From assembly GCA_019459525.1 (NCBI GenBank), contig JAIBEY010000010.1:31806-95805 (forward strand): DNA of 64,000 nucleotides. The letters are read 5' to 3'. The DNA is from Prolixibacteraceae bacterium (GTDB taxonomy: Bacteria; Bacteroidota; Bacteroidia; Bacteroidales; Prolixibacteraceae). The notes beneath the pieces are model-generated. The model was not told where the DNA came from. It saw nothing but the letters and a program-made list of their open reading frames with translations, and ran no database searches. Positions within the stretch are counted from its first letter, which is position 1, and each line of letters opens with the position of its first letter. The position numbers and the translations under genes are program-made. Below are positions 52,546 through 61,044 of the stretch, in pieces.

Positions 52546-53877
52546 TTAATATTCTTTCGAAATGCTTGCTCCCCTGAAATAGTGCAGCAAAATTTCGTCG
52601 TATTTGTAGCCTTTGGCGCCCATCATGGCGGCGCCGATCTGGCAAAGCCCAACACCGTGTCCCCAGCCTGCGCCGGTTAGCACAAACTCGCCGGGAATAC
52701 TGTCTGTAATATTTAATTTATCCACCACAAACGCCGAACTGTATAAATGCGATTCGGATAAGGTTTTGCGGATTTCCAGCTCTTTACCGATGGTCAATGT
52801 TAATTTGCTACCCACGATTTTGAGCTTTTTCAATCGGCCTGATTTTCCCCGTTCAACCGGAACCAAATCAAGTATGGCTCCAAAATCCCGTCCGGATTTT
52901 CGAGTAATCAGTTCAGCCAGATCGGCTTGCTGATAAGTCAACTTCCAACGGTAAAAGTCTTTGGTTTCCTGATCGTAGTCGTTCAGTACCTGCGAGAGTA
53001 CTTCTTTATCGCGCGTGTTGCAAAAGGCTGGTGGGGCGTTTCTGATCCATTTTTCAGCGGCTGCTTCATTCGTCAGATCGGTATCAAAACCTTCAGGAGC
53101 ATTTGGATTATCGATAATGGCTTGTAAGTACGAATGAACTTCGGGTTCCCAAACGTTTTCGAAAGTTTCGGCAATCCCCCCGCAGCTTTTCGAGAAGCGG
53201 GCATCACAGATTCTTCCGTCGTTCATCAGCAACATTCCGCGTGTTGCAGCAATAGCTTGTTCAACCAGTTCGGTTGATTGACGGGTAATTCCCTGGTAGC
53301 GCTGGCAATGGTCGTCGGCGCACACATCAAAATTCAGGTGGTCTTCACGGTCGTACCAGCGGATGTATTCTTCCGGAGTTTCGGAAATACTCTGATAGGT
53401 TTTGCCGGAGTGCTGTAAATTTTTCCCTTTTTCGGTTTGTGCCAGTAGCCACGAACGCGAAATGATGGCGTGCGCTTTCAAAAGCTCGAGGCTGCTGGTC
53501 GCACTCATTTCCGACGAAATTACACTCACCAGGTAATCTTCCAGCGGCAAAATATTTATGGCAGTGAGTTTTTCATTTTCGATCATGATTTTCAGCGAAC
53601 CTTTAAAGGTTTGATCTTCTTTTCTTTCCCAATGGAAATTGATTCCAATGGTTACGTCGTTCAGTTCAAACGAAGCTTCGTGGTATCTTACCGGTTCGAA
53701 AATTAATTCTTCTTCATCGGTCATTTCATCGTTCAGCCAGATTTTGCCGTCGAGGTATTCTACTTTTTGAATCCCCTCAAACGGAACGCCGTTAGGAGCT
53801 AACAAATAACGTTCGTTCAACCTGAAAATAATTTCGGGCTGATACATAATTCCGATGCTTAATTGTGGTTCTAACAT
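52546..53877 (-). CDS. SpoIID/LytB-domain protein
   Basis: A 443-residue protein with a SpoIID domain (about residues 105-420): INILPLEDYLVSVISSEMSA, LLKAHAIISRSWLL, CGGIAETFENVW and the C-terminal GWGHGVGLCQIGAAMMGAKG. In spore formers SpoIID cuts denuded glycan strands; LytB enhances an amidase. Here no signal peptide is visible at the chosen ATG, so location is unclear and a cytoplasmic role on recycled muropeptides is possible. Sits 85 bp upstream of the AmpG-like gene on the same strand. Confidence 0.85.
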   Translation of the reverse strand: MLEPQLSIGIMYQPEIIFRLNERYLLAPNGVPFEGIQKVEYLDGKIWLNDEMTDEEELIFEPVRYHEASFELNDVTIGINFHWERKEDQTFKGSLKIMIENEKLTAINILPLEDYLVSVISSEMSATSSLELLKAHAIISRSWLLAQTEKGKNLQHSGKTYQSISETPEEYIRWYDREDHLNFDVCADDHCQRYQGITRQSTELVEQAIAATRGMLLMNDGRICDARFSKSCGGIAETFENVWEPEVHSYLQAIIDNPNAPEGFDTDLTNEAAAEKWIRNAPPAFCNTRDKEVLSQVLNDYDQETKDFYRWKLTYQQADLAELITRKSGRDFGAILDLVPVERGKSGRLKKLKIVGSKLTLTIGKELEIRKTLSESHLYSSAFVVDKLNITDSIPGEFVLTGAGWGHGVGLCQIGAAMMGAKGYKYDEILLHYFRGASISKEY

Positions 53878-53973
53878 AGTTTCAAGTTCAAAGTTATAAT
53901 TTCAGGCTTCGACGAGCCCAGCAACCGTCTTTCTTGGGTGCTGAGTCCCAAACAACCAGCCGCAGGTTGTTGA

Positions 53974-54456
53974 TTATAAACATAGTTCAAGTACCGGGAA
54001 TATTGGTTCAGAAAAGCCAAATTTCCGGTATAGTTTTTCTCCGTCTCGGGAGGTGTGCAAGGCTATTTTGCTGATTCCCCTGTTGTGAGCTTCGTTCAGG
54101 AGCTCCTGAAGGATCAGGGCCGAGATTCCTTTCCGGCGTGCAGAAGGAACGGTGTACATGTTCAGGATGTCGCCTTCGAGGTACATGGATTGATTAAAAT
54201 CGCCGGGTATCTTTTTTATTACCATTGCCCCGAAACTCAGCGCGAGTCCATCCTGCTCGGCCAGAAATGCGAAAAAACGCTGCTCAGCCAAGGCTTCTGT
54301 AAAATATTGAGTCAGCTCGTTTGTTAACTCCTGCTGGTATTTTTCGCTTCGTTCGCCCTGCATTTCGGTGAGGTAGGCTATGCGGTATTTAGTCAGCAGT
54401 TCAATCTCCCCGGGGCCAACCTCACGAACCCTAATTTTTGATAAATCAATCTGCAT
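53974..54456 (-). CDS. GNAT-family N-acetyltransferase
   Basis: A 160-residue acetyltransferase. The acetyl-CoA-binding motif A is seen as LNMYTVPSARRKGISALILQ (about residues 98-117), preceded by the beta strands SFGAMVIKKIPG, and it ends LYRKFGFSEPIFPVLELCL. Substrate unknown. ATG at 54456 chosen because it gives a standard GNAT start; a longer frame to 54543 adds a non-conserved leader. May share an operon with the SpoIID and AmpG-like genes downstream (96 bp gap containing two small hairpins). Confidence 0.82.
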   Translation of the reverse strand: MQIDLSKIRVREVGPGEIELLTKYRIAYLTEMQGERSEKYQQELTNELTQYFTEALAEQRFFAFLAEQDGLALSFGAMVIKKIPGDFNQSMYLEGDILNMYTVPSARRKGISALILQELLNEAHNRGISKIALHTSRDGEKLYRKFGFSEPIFPVLELCL

Positions 54457-54695
54457 ATGGATCAGCTTTTTATTTTTTACATGAACCGGGCTTGCATAAA
54501 ATTTTAAAATTTGTAACTTGTCGTACCAATTTTGAGAATACAAAATTCAGTAAAACAAGTTGTTGTATTTAAAATTGAACTCCGGTTTGATGATTACTAA
54601 CTTAGTAAATAAAGTGAACTGATCTCACAGGGAATCGATCAATTTTGCAGAATTGTTGTATAACAGGAAAGTGACGGCAGAGCCCGGCCGGTTAA

Positions 54696-56018
54696 TTATT
54701 TCTGCGGAACAACCGAATCGGATAGCTGACCGCTGATGCGCAGCAATTCTATTTCGGCTGACTTGCAACGGAAAAGGGATTGCAGCAAACGGTTTTCGGC
54801 ATCCATCAATTTCTGCTGTGTTTCGCGTAACTCTATGTCGTTCATCGCCCCGAGCTTGTATTTTTGTTGGGAAATATCCCAATTTAAGCGGGCGAATTGC
54901 ATGTTTTCTTTTTCAAAACGTACCAGTTTCAGGTTAGTCTGAAAATCGTTGTAAACCTGTTGCAGGCTGGCTTCAATATTCAGTTTTTGCAACTCCGCAT
55001 CCTGAATGGCAGATTCTTCCCTGATTTGGGCCACTTTTAATTTTTGGTTGTTGGTAAATCCATTGAACAGGTTGTAATTCAGGGTTACACCGGCAGAGAA
55101 TCCGATGTTGCGGTTACTGGTAAAAGTTCCGACGTCAGAAAGTGATTTGCTGTAGGAATAGGCTGAATTAAGTGTCAGCCGGGGCAACCTCACTGATTTG
55201 ATTTCCCTGATGGTTAGGTTAGCCATGTTTATTGCACTTCTGGCTTCCATCAGTTCCGGGCTTTGCTCCTGAACTTTAGTCCAAAGTTCTTCGTAAATCA
55301 GGGCCTCGTTTACCGGTATGTTTTTCTCAACCAATACCTTGGTATTCAGATCGCGGCAAAGCAATAAGTTTAGGTCTGAAATGGTGTTGTACAATACCGA
55401 CTGCTGTTTCATGTAGTTGGCACTGTCGGCATTCATGTCAACCGTGGCTTGCAGAAAAGTCAGTTCCGAGCCACTTCCCAAATCAAGCCTGACTTTCGCA
55501 AATTGTTTTCGCTGGGTCGAAATATTCAGTGCCTCGTGGTATAAATCGAGTATTTTTTGCTGAACAGCAATGTCGAAATATACGCGGCTAACCTGCGATA
55601 CGGTGTTTTCGACAACACCCCTCAACTGGGTATTGCTTAGTTGCTGCAATTCATTCAGCTTATCGCGTTGAATAAACATATTAAGGCCATCGAAAATGGT
55701 CCACGAAAGTTGAATCCCGGCATTCTGGTTGTTGGTTTTTGCATTAGGTACATCGCGAATTCTTCCATCAAAATATTCTGCATGCGAATTGTTGATGGCT
55801 AATGATCGGGTACCACTTAAATCGAGTTTCGGCAACATCCCGGCATTGCCCTCCGAATTGTTGATGTCGGAAATTCTGGCTGTATTTTCAGCCAGCGAGA
55901 TGGAATAGTTATTCTGTAGGGCCAACACGATGGCTTCCTGAAGTTTGAGGGTGTCCTGGGCAGATGCCAGCATTCCCTGAACAAGGATGAACGTAATTAT
56001 GGTGAGTCGAAGTTTCAT
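54696..56018 (-). CDS. TolC-family outer-membrane efflux protein
   Basis: A 440-residue outer-membrane channel protein with signal peptide (MKLRLTIITFILVQGMLASA) and two OEP repeats. Signs include LQEAIVLALQNNYSISLAEN, DIAVQQKILDLYHEALNIST and the second-repeat YNLFNGFTNNQKLKVAQIRE with LRETQQKLMDAENRLLQ. Forms the periplasm-spanning exit duct for the RND pump encoded upstream. Last gene of the adaptor-pump-channel operon, 156 bp after the pump gene. Confidence 0.93.
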   Translation of the reverse strand: MKLRLTIITFILVQGMLASAQDTLKLQEAIVLALQNNYSISLAENTARISDINNSEGNAGMLPKLDLSGTRSLAINNSHAEYFDGRIRDVPNAKTNNQNAGIQLSWTIFDGLNMFIQRDKLNELQQLSNTQLRGVVENTVSQVSRVYFDIAVQQKILDLYHEALNISTQRKQFAKVRLDLGSGSELTFLQATVDMNADSANYMKQQSVLYNTISDLNLLLCRDLNTKVLVEKNIPVNEALIYEELWTKVQEQSPELMEARSAINMANLTIREIKSVRLPRLTLNSAYSYSKSLSDVGTFTSNRNIGFSAGVTLNYNLFNGFTNNQKLKVAQIREESAIQDAELQKLNIEASLQQVYNDFQTNLKLVRFEKENMQFARLNWDISQQKYKLGAMNDIELRETQQKLMDAENRLLQSLFRCKSAEIELLRISGQLSDSVVPQK

Positions 56019-56174
56019 TTTTTATATCGTTTCAAGTTTCACGTTTTATGTCGAAGAAAGAACGTGATCCGGATTTGAATTGGTTATTAGCTTATAATTT
56101 AATATTGAATAAGGAACGAGAAACAGGAAATGTAAAAGGGATGCTTCGGTGTTTCTTATATCTTGTTCAGCATT

Positions 56175-59100
56175 TTATTTATTTTCTATTTTTTTTGAGA
56201 AATAGGTGTAAAGCGCCGGAATAACATACAACGTTAAAACAAGCGCAAACATCAATCCCCCAATGATTACAATTCCCATGGAAACACGGCTTTTTGATCC
56301 GGCGCCCAACGACAATGCAATGGGTAAAGCCCCGAGTACCGTGGCCAGGCTTGTCATCAGGATAGGCCTGAAACGCTGAGTGGAAGCTTCCAATGCAGCC
56401 TGCATCAAATCAGATCCGGCTTCTTTTTTCTGGTTGGCAAATTCAACGATCAGAATCCCGTTTTTCGTTACGATCCCAATTAACATGATCATTCCAATCT
56501 GGCTGAAAATATTAACGGTTTGCCCAAACAAGATGAGCGAAATCAATGCACCGGCAACTGCCAACGGAACGGTGAACATGATGACCATCGGGTCGCGGAA
56601 ACTTTCGAACTGGGCCGAAAGAATGAGGTAAATCAGTACCAACGCAAGTCCAAATGCGAACAGGAGCGTGTTCGAACTTTCAGCAAAATCGCGCGAAGGG
56701 CCTGATAAGCTGGTTGAAAAAGTATCGTCAAGTACTTCTGCTGAAATCCGGTTCATGGCTTCGAGGCTTTGTCCAAGCGTATAGCCATCGGCCGGGTTAG
56801 CCGAAATAGTTGCTGAAACGTACCTGTTGAACCGGTATAATTGCGGCAGACTTGAATTGTATTTTACCTGAATCAGGTTGTCGAGCTGAACCAATTCCGA
56901 CTTTCGGTTTCTGACATACACGGTACTCAAATCGAACGGATCATCGCGGTAACTGCGGTCAGCCTGCCCGATTACCTCGTATTGTTTGCCGTTGAATATG
57001 AAATAGCCCATTCGCTGTCCGGAGAAGAACAGTTGCAGCGTTTCAGCAATGTCGCGAATCGTGACTCCCAGTGTCCTTGCACGATCACGGTCAATCTGGA
57101 TGGTCATTTCGGGTTTGTTAAACTTCAGGTTCAGATCAACCACCTGGAAAGCCGGGTCGGCCTGGGCTTTCTCCATAAATTCGGGCAATACTGATTTTAG
57201 TTTTTCCAAAGTCGGAGCCTGAATAATGTATTGAACGGGCAATCCTCCGCCTCGTCCAACCTGTATGGTTTGTTCCTGGCTAACGATGGCGCGGGCAAAA
57301 GTCATTTTTCGGGTAATCGCACTGAGCATATTGGCAATTTCGTCCTGAGACCGCTCCCGTTCATTGGGTTGTGTGAGCGTGATGCGCACGAATCCTGAAT
57401 TGGTGGACGAACCTCCAAATCCGGGGGAGGTCAGCCCCATAAAGGATAGTTTTTCAGGAATGGTATCTACGATAGCAATAAGTGTTGTCATGTATTCGTC
57501 CATTTTTTCAAACGAAACACCCTCAGGAGCAGTAACATTGACCATGATGCGGCTTTTATCCTGCATAGGGGCCAGTTCCGAAGGAATCCTTGGCCAGAGA
57601 AAACCAATCAGGCCAATTGAGATGCCCATGACAATAAATGCCAGCCAGCGGTATTTCAGGAATCGCTGCAACGACCGGTTGTAACGGGCATTCAACGCGA
57701 CAAAAAACTTTTCGGTACTGGCATAAAAACCGCTGTGGTGATCGCTGTGGCGAAGCCAGTGGGCGCTCATCATGGGGGTGAGTGTCAGCGAAACGAATGC
57801 TGAAATTATTACAGCACCGGCCATTACAATGGCAAACTCGCGGAATAGCTGACCGGTAAAACCTTCGAGGAAGATAATGGGCAGAAAAACGGCAGCCAGG
57901 GTAACTGTGGTTGAAAGGATGGCAAAGAAGATCTCCTTCGAGCCGATCATGGCGGCTTCCATCGGGTTCATACCTTTCTCAATTTTGCTGTAGATATTTT
58001 CGAGTACCACAATGGCATCGTCAACCACCAGTCCGGTTGCAAGTACAATACTTAAAAGGGTTAATATATTGATGGTGTAACCAGCCATGTACATCAGGAA
58101 GAAGGTCCCGACGAGTGAAATCGGGATGGCAAAAACCGGAATAAGCGTGGTTCTCCATTCGCGCAAAAACAGGAAAATGACCATCACTACCAGAAGGAAC
58201 GAAATCAGGATGGTTTCCTGAACCTCAGTAATGGCGGTACGAATAGTAAGTGTCGTATCGTTCATTATCCCGAGTGTGATATCTTCAGGCAAATCTTTTT
58301 TGATTTGTTCAAGCCTGACTTTAAGCTCATCCACAATAGCAATGTGGTTGGCTCCGGGTTGCGGCGAAAGGGCTAACCCAACCATTTTTATTCCACCCTG
58401 GCCTCGCATAACGGTTTTCTCATTTTGGGCGGTCAGAATGGCATTTCCAATATCTCTGAATTTAATCAGTGTTCCTTCTGATTCTTTGATAATCATGTTG
58501 TTGAACTCTTCGGCGGTAGTCATCCGGCCCAATGTGCGAACCGAAAGTTCCGTTCCGTAGCCTTCAATCCGGCCAGTCGGCAATTCTACGTTTTCGCGGT
58601 TCAGGGCATCGCGCACATCCAGCGGAGTTAGTTGATAACCAGCTAATTTCAGAGGATCGATGTATAATTTGATGGCGTACCTTTTTTCTCCATAAATACG
58701 AATATCGCTCACTCCGGGAATCGTCTGGAGCCTTTCCTTTAACACATTGTTGGCCAGCTCAGTCAATTGCAGCAGGTTGCGTGTGTCGCTTTGCACGGTC
58801 ATCACGTAAACCGGATTGGAGTCAGCATCCGATTTTACCACGATTGGGGGATCAACATCAGGAGGAAGGCTTCTTCGGGCACGCGATACGCGGTCGCGCA
58901 CATCGTTGGCGGCAGTTTCCATTTCAACACCGATCTGAAATTCAACTGTAATGTTGCTGCTTCCATCGCGCGAAGAGGAGGTGAGGGTTCTGATACCGGC
59001 AATCCCGTTGATGCTTTCTTCAAGTGGTTCGGTAATCTGGCTTTCAATAATATCGGCATTGGCTCCGGGGTACGAAGTACTCACGGTTACCGTTGGCGGA

Positions 59101-59222
59101 TCGACACTTGGATATTCGCGTACACCCAAAAAACTGTACCCGATGATCCCGAACAGCACTACCAAAATGGAAAGTACCATGGCCAATACCGGTCGTTTTA
59201 TAAATATTCCTGAAAAGTTCAT
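56175..59222 (-). CDS. RND-family efflux pump, HAE1 (AcrB/MexB) type
   Basis: A 1015-residue proton-driven inner-membrane pump for drugs or other hydrophobic compounds. It begins FIKRPVLAMVLSILVVLFGI, has twelve helices and two large periplasmic loops, and keeps the proton-relay aspartates in LATGLVVDDAIVVLENIY (helix 4) plus the helix-5/6 segment FAIVMAGAVIISAFVSLTLTPM. The C-terminal half repeats the pattern (IGMIMLIGIVTKNGILIVEF). Lies 38 bp after the adaptor gene. Substrates unknown. Confidence 0.96.
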   Translation of the reverse strand: MNFSGIFIKRPVLAMVLSILVVLFGIIGYSFLGVREYPSVDPPTVTVSTSYPGANADIIESQITEPLEESINGIAGIRTLTSSSRDGSSNITVEFQIGVEMETAANDVRDRVSRARRSLPPDVDPPIVVKSDADSNPVYVMTVQSDTRNLLQLTELANNVLKERLQTIPGVSDIRIYGEKRYAIKLYIDPLKLAGYQLTPLDVRDALNRENVELPTGRIEGYGTELSVRTLGRMTTAEEFNNMIIKESEGTLIKFRDIGNAILTAQNEKTVMRGQGGIKMVGLALSPQPGANHIAIVDELKVRLEQIKKDLPEDITLGIMNDTTLTIRTAITEVQETILISFLLVVMVIFLFLREWRTTLIPVFAIPISLVGTFFLMYMAGYTINILTLLSIVLATGLVVDDAIVVLENIYSKIEKGMNPMEAAMIGSKEIFFAILSTTVTLAAVFLPIIFLEGFTGQLFREFAIVMAGAVIISAFVSLTLTPMMSAHWLRHSDHHSGFYASTEKFFVALNARYNRSLQRFLKYRWLAFIVMGISIGLIGFLWPRIPSELAPMQDKSRIMVNVTAPEGVSFEKMDEYMTTLIAIVDTIPEKLSFMGLTSPGFGGSSTNSGFVRITLTQPNERERSQDEIANMLSAITRKMTFARAIVSQEQTIQVGRGGGLPVQYIIQAPTLEKLKSVLPEFMEKAQADPAFQVVDLNLKFNKPEMTIQIDRDRARTLGVTIRDIAETLQLFFSGQRMGYFIFNGKQYEVIGQADRSYRDDPFDLSTVYVRNRKSELVQLDNLIQVKYNSSLPQLYRFNRYVSATISANPADGYTLGQSLEAMNRISAEVLDDTFSTSLSGPSRDFAESSNTLLFAFGLALVLIYLILSAQFESFRDPMVIMFTVPLAVAGALISLILFGQTVNIFSQIGMIMLIGIVTKNGILIVEFANQKKEAGSDLMQAALEASTQRFRPILMTSLATVLGALPIALSLGAGSKSRVSMGIVIIGGLMFALVLTLYVIPALYTYFSKKIENK

Positions 59223-59260
59223 AATTTGAGTTGGCTGAGTTGTTTAGGCTTGTGTTGTCC

Positions 59261-60331
59261 TTATTTTTTTATTACTACCGGACCACCGTTGGTAACCTGT
59301 AAAAGTCCGGTAACGATTAGACTATCGCCCGCGGTAATGCCTTTTGTAATCTGAATTTCGTTGTCGGTCCTGATCCCGGTGGTAACCGGCACTTCTTTGG
59401 CTTTCCCGTTTTGGCAGATATAAACTGAATTTCCGTCCAAAACGGTTACAACCGCTTCGGATGGAACTTTGAGTGCATCGGGAAACCGTTCCAGAATCAT
59501 ATTTACACGGGCAAAAGTTCCGGGGTTAAGTACATTCTCCCTGTTCGAACAAAGCGCCCTGACTTTTAGCGTGCGGGTTTCAGTAGTTATTGATGATTCA
59601 ATAGCATATACTTTTGCCATGTACGATGAATCAGAAGCATCAATGCTAAAGTTTATTTCCAGCCCTGGTTTAATGTAACCGCTATATTTTTCAGGAACGT
59701 CGAACTCAATTTTAATGGGGTCGAGTTGCTGTATGGTTGCAACAAGCGTGTTGCTGGCAATGTAATTGCCGACACTTACGGTACGAAGTCCAACTTTCCC
59801 GCTGAAGGGTGCATAAATTTCAGTTTTGGCTATTTGAGCTTCAAGCAATTGCTTGTCGGCCTGGTTTACCAACAAAAGACTTTTTGCGGCATCGTATTCG
59901 TCTTGGCTTATGGCTTTTAGTTCAAGTAGTTTACGCTTTTGGTATTCGTCGCTGGCCAGCAGGATGCCCTGTGCTTCGTTTCGTTTAAGTTGGGCCTGCA
60001 AGTCGCTGTCATTCATTTTAATCAGTAGCTTATCTTTTTGAACGGTAGCGCCTTCTTCAAACAATATTTTAACAATCCGTCCTGATATTTCCGGACGAAT
60101 TTCTGCTTTTTCGTTGGCCATTATCGTTCCGGTTGCCGAAACCGTATTCAGCAGTAACTCGGGCTGGATAACCTTTATTTCGACAGAAACCGGGCCGCCT
60201 TTTTTCCCTTTTTTTGCCGATTCGTCCTGTTTCTTTTTATTGCAGGCCACCAGGCTGAACATCAGTGTCAGGCAAAGGCTGCAACTAATGAGGAGTTTAA
60301 TTGGAGATGGTGAAGTTTTTCTTTGGTTCAT
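59261..60331 (-). CDS. Periplasmic adaptor (membrane-fusion) lipoprotein of the RND pump
   Basis: A 356-residue AcrA/MexA-type adaptor linking pump and TolC channel. The N-terminus is a lipoprotein signal (ISCSLCLTLMFSLVACNKKK, lipidated Cys in the LVAC lipobox) followed by a Lys-rich stretch. Then come barrel-sandwich halves (SATGTIMANEKAEIRPEISG and ITKTEIYAPFSGKVGLRTVS-like), a helical hairpin, and beta-barrel and membrane-proximal domains ending VIKK. ATG at 60331 places the lipobox correctly; a frame to 60385 adds a leader without signal character. First gene of the efflux operon. Confidence 0.93.
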   Translation of the reverse strand: MNQRKTSPSPIKLLISCSLCLTLMFSLVACNKKKQDESAKKGKKGGPVSVEIKVIQPELLLNTVSATGTIMANEKAEIRPEISGRIVKILFEEGATVQKDKLLIKMNDSDLQAQLKRNEAQGILLASDEYQKRKLLELKAISQDEYDAAKSLLLVNQADKQLLEAQIAKTEIYAPFSGKVGLRTVSVGNYIASNTLVATIQQLDPIKIEFDVPEKYSGYIKPGLEINFSIDASDSSYMAKVYAIESSITTETRTLKVRALCSNRENVLNPGTFARVNMILERFPDALKVPSEAVVTVLDGNSVYICQNGKAKEVPVTTGIRTDNEIQITKGITAGDSLIVTGLLQVTNGGPVVIKK

Positions 60332-60403
60332 GTACCTGAATGTATGGACAGGGAAAACCGGATAAAGGTGTTTATCGCGTTGCATATGTTGTTGGTTTGG
60401 TTT

Positions 60404-60483
60404 AATTCAAATTTAGTTCGACATTTTTTTTGCCGAATGGTTTAACTGAACCGGATAAAGTTCGCAATAATTAAATTTGAATT
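60404..60483. promoter_or_regulatory. Nested dyad in the divergent efflux/VanZ promoter region
   Basis: AATTCAAATTTA (60404-60415) and TAAATTTGAATT (60472-60483) are exact reverse complements 56 bp apart. Inside them, nearly on the same centre, is GGTTTAACTGAACC (60439-60452), a GGTT/AACC dyad. The layout suggests an operator for a dimeric regulator or a pair of sites that could loop. No regulator gene is adjacent. Confidence 0.4.
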
Positions 60484-60583
60484 TACGTTTGTTTGACAAA
60501 AAGTTTTGATATTTGGTTCCGAAATAAACTAAACAAAGTTTTTTTCTGTTTAGTAATAGATCAAACGAATTACCTGCTTGTAT

Positions 60584-60970
60584 ATGATAGCTTTCCTTTT
60601 GTCGGTAAAACAACCTGTTCGTATTCTTTCTGTTGTGCTTTATGTGCTTGGTATAATGGCTTTATCTTTGCTGCCTCCACAGGATTTGCCTAAAATACCA
60701 TTATTCCGGGGAGCCGACAAAGTGATTCATTTTATGATGTATTTTGTGTTTTCCATCCTGTTTTGCTGGGCCTTACGAACGGAACGGCATTATTCCAGAT
60801 TATTCTTTATTGTCGTGCTAACAATTGGTTGGGGCGTGCTCATGGAATTTATTCAGTTTTCGATGCGTATGGGGCGCTCATTTTCGTGGTACGATATTTC
60901 GGCCAATAGCTTGGGCGTATTGGTTGGAATTGTGATTTATGTACTTGTCGCACGAAACTCCCTTCGCTGA
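60584..60970 (+). CDS. VanZ-like membrane protein
   Basis: A 128-residue membrane protein with about four helices and the VanZ-like pattern: LPPQDLPKIPLFRGADKVIH followed by FMMYFVFSILFCWAL, then GVLMEFIQFSMRMGRSFSWY and DISANSLGVLVGI. Named after a teicoplanin-resistance accessory protein, but resistance is not implied; function unknown. ATG at 60584 preferred over the TTG two codons upstream. Transcribed divergently from the efflux operon. Confidence 0.85.
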   Translation: MIAFLLSVKQPVRILSVVLYVLGIMALSLLPPQDLPKIPLFRGADKVIHFMMYFVFSILFCWALRTERHYSRLFFIVVLTIGWGVLMEFIQFSMRMGRSFSWYDISANSLGVLVGIVIYVLVARNSLR

Positions 60971-60985
60971 AAAATGTCAAAAAAA

Positions 60986-61015
60986 AACCTCCGAAAGCCA
61001 GAGCCGACGGAGGTT
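60986..61015 (-). terminator. Rho-independent terminator after the T9SS repeat protein
   Basis: Arms AACCTCCG and CGGAGGTT with a GC-containing loop. On the minus strand it is followed by a run of nine T. It lies 29 bp beyond the stop of the repeat-protein gene and 15 bp after the convergent VanZ-like gene. Confidence 0.88.
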
Positions 61016-61044
61016 GAGAGAAAAGGTAATGCTATAAGAGAAAT

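Noticed and set aside
53951..53971. AACAACC/GGTTGTT hairpin after the GNAT gene as a strong terminator
   Set aside because: Short stem with no T-run on the minus strand; possible but not supportable.
54544..54695. Minus-strand frame overlapping the end of tolC (54625-54882)
   Set aside because: Different phase from tolC, mostly inside it, no domain or start signal.
60413..60613. Minus-strand 66-codon frame in the efflux/VanZ promoter region
   Set aside because: Overlaps the start of the VanZ-like gene and the dyad region, AT-rich, no family features.
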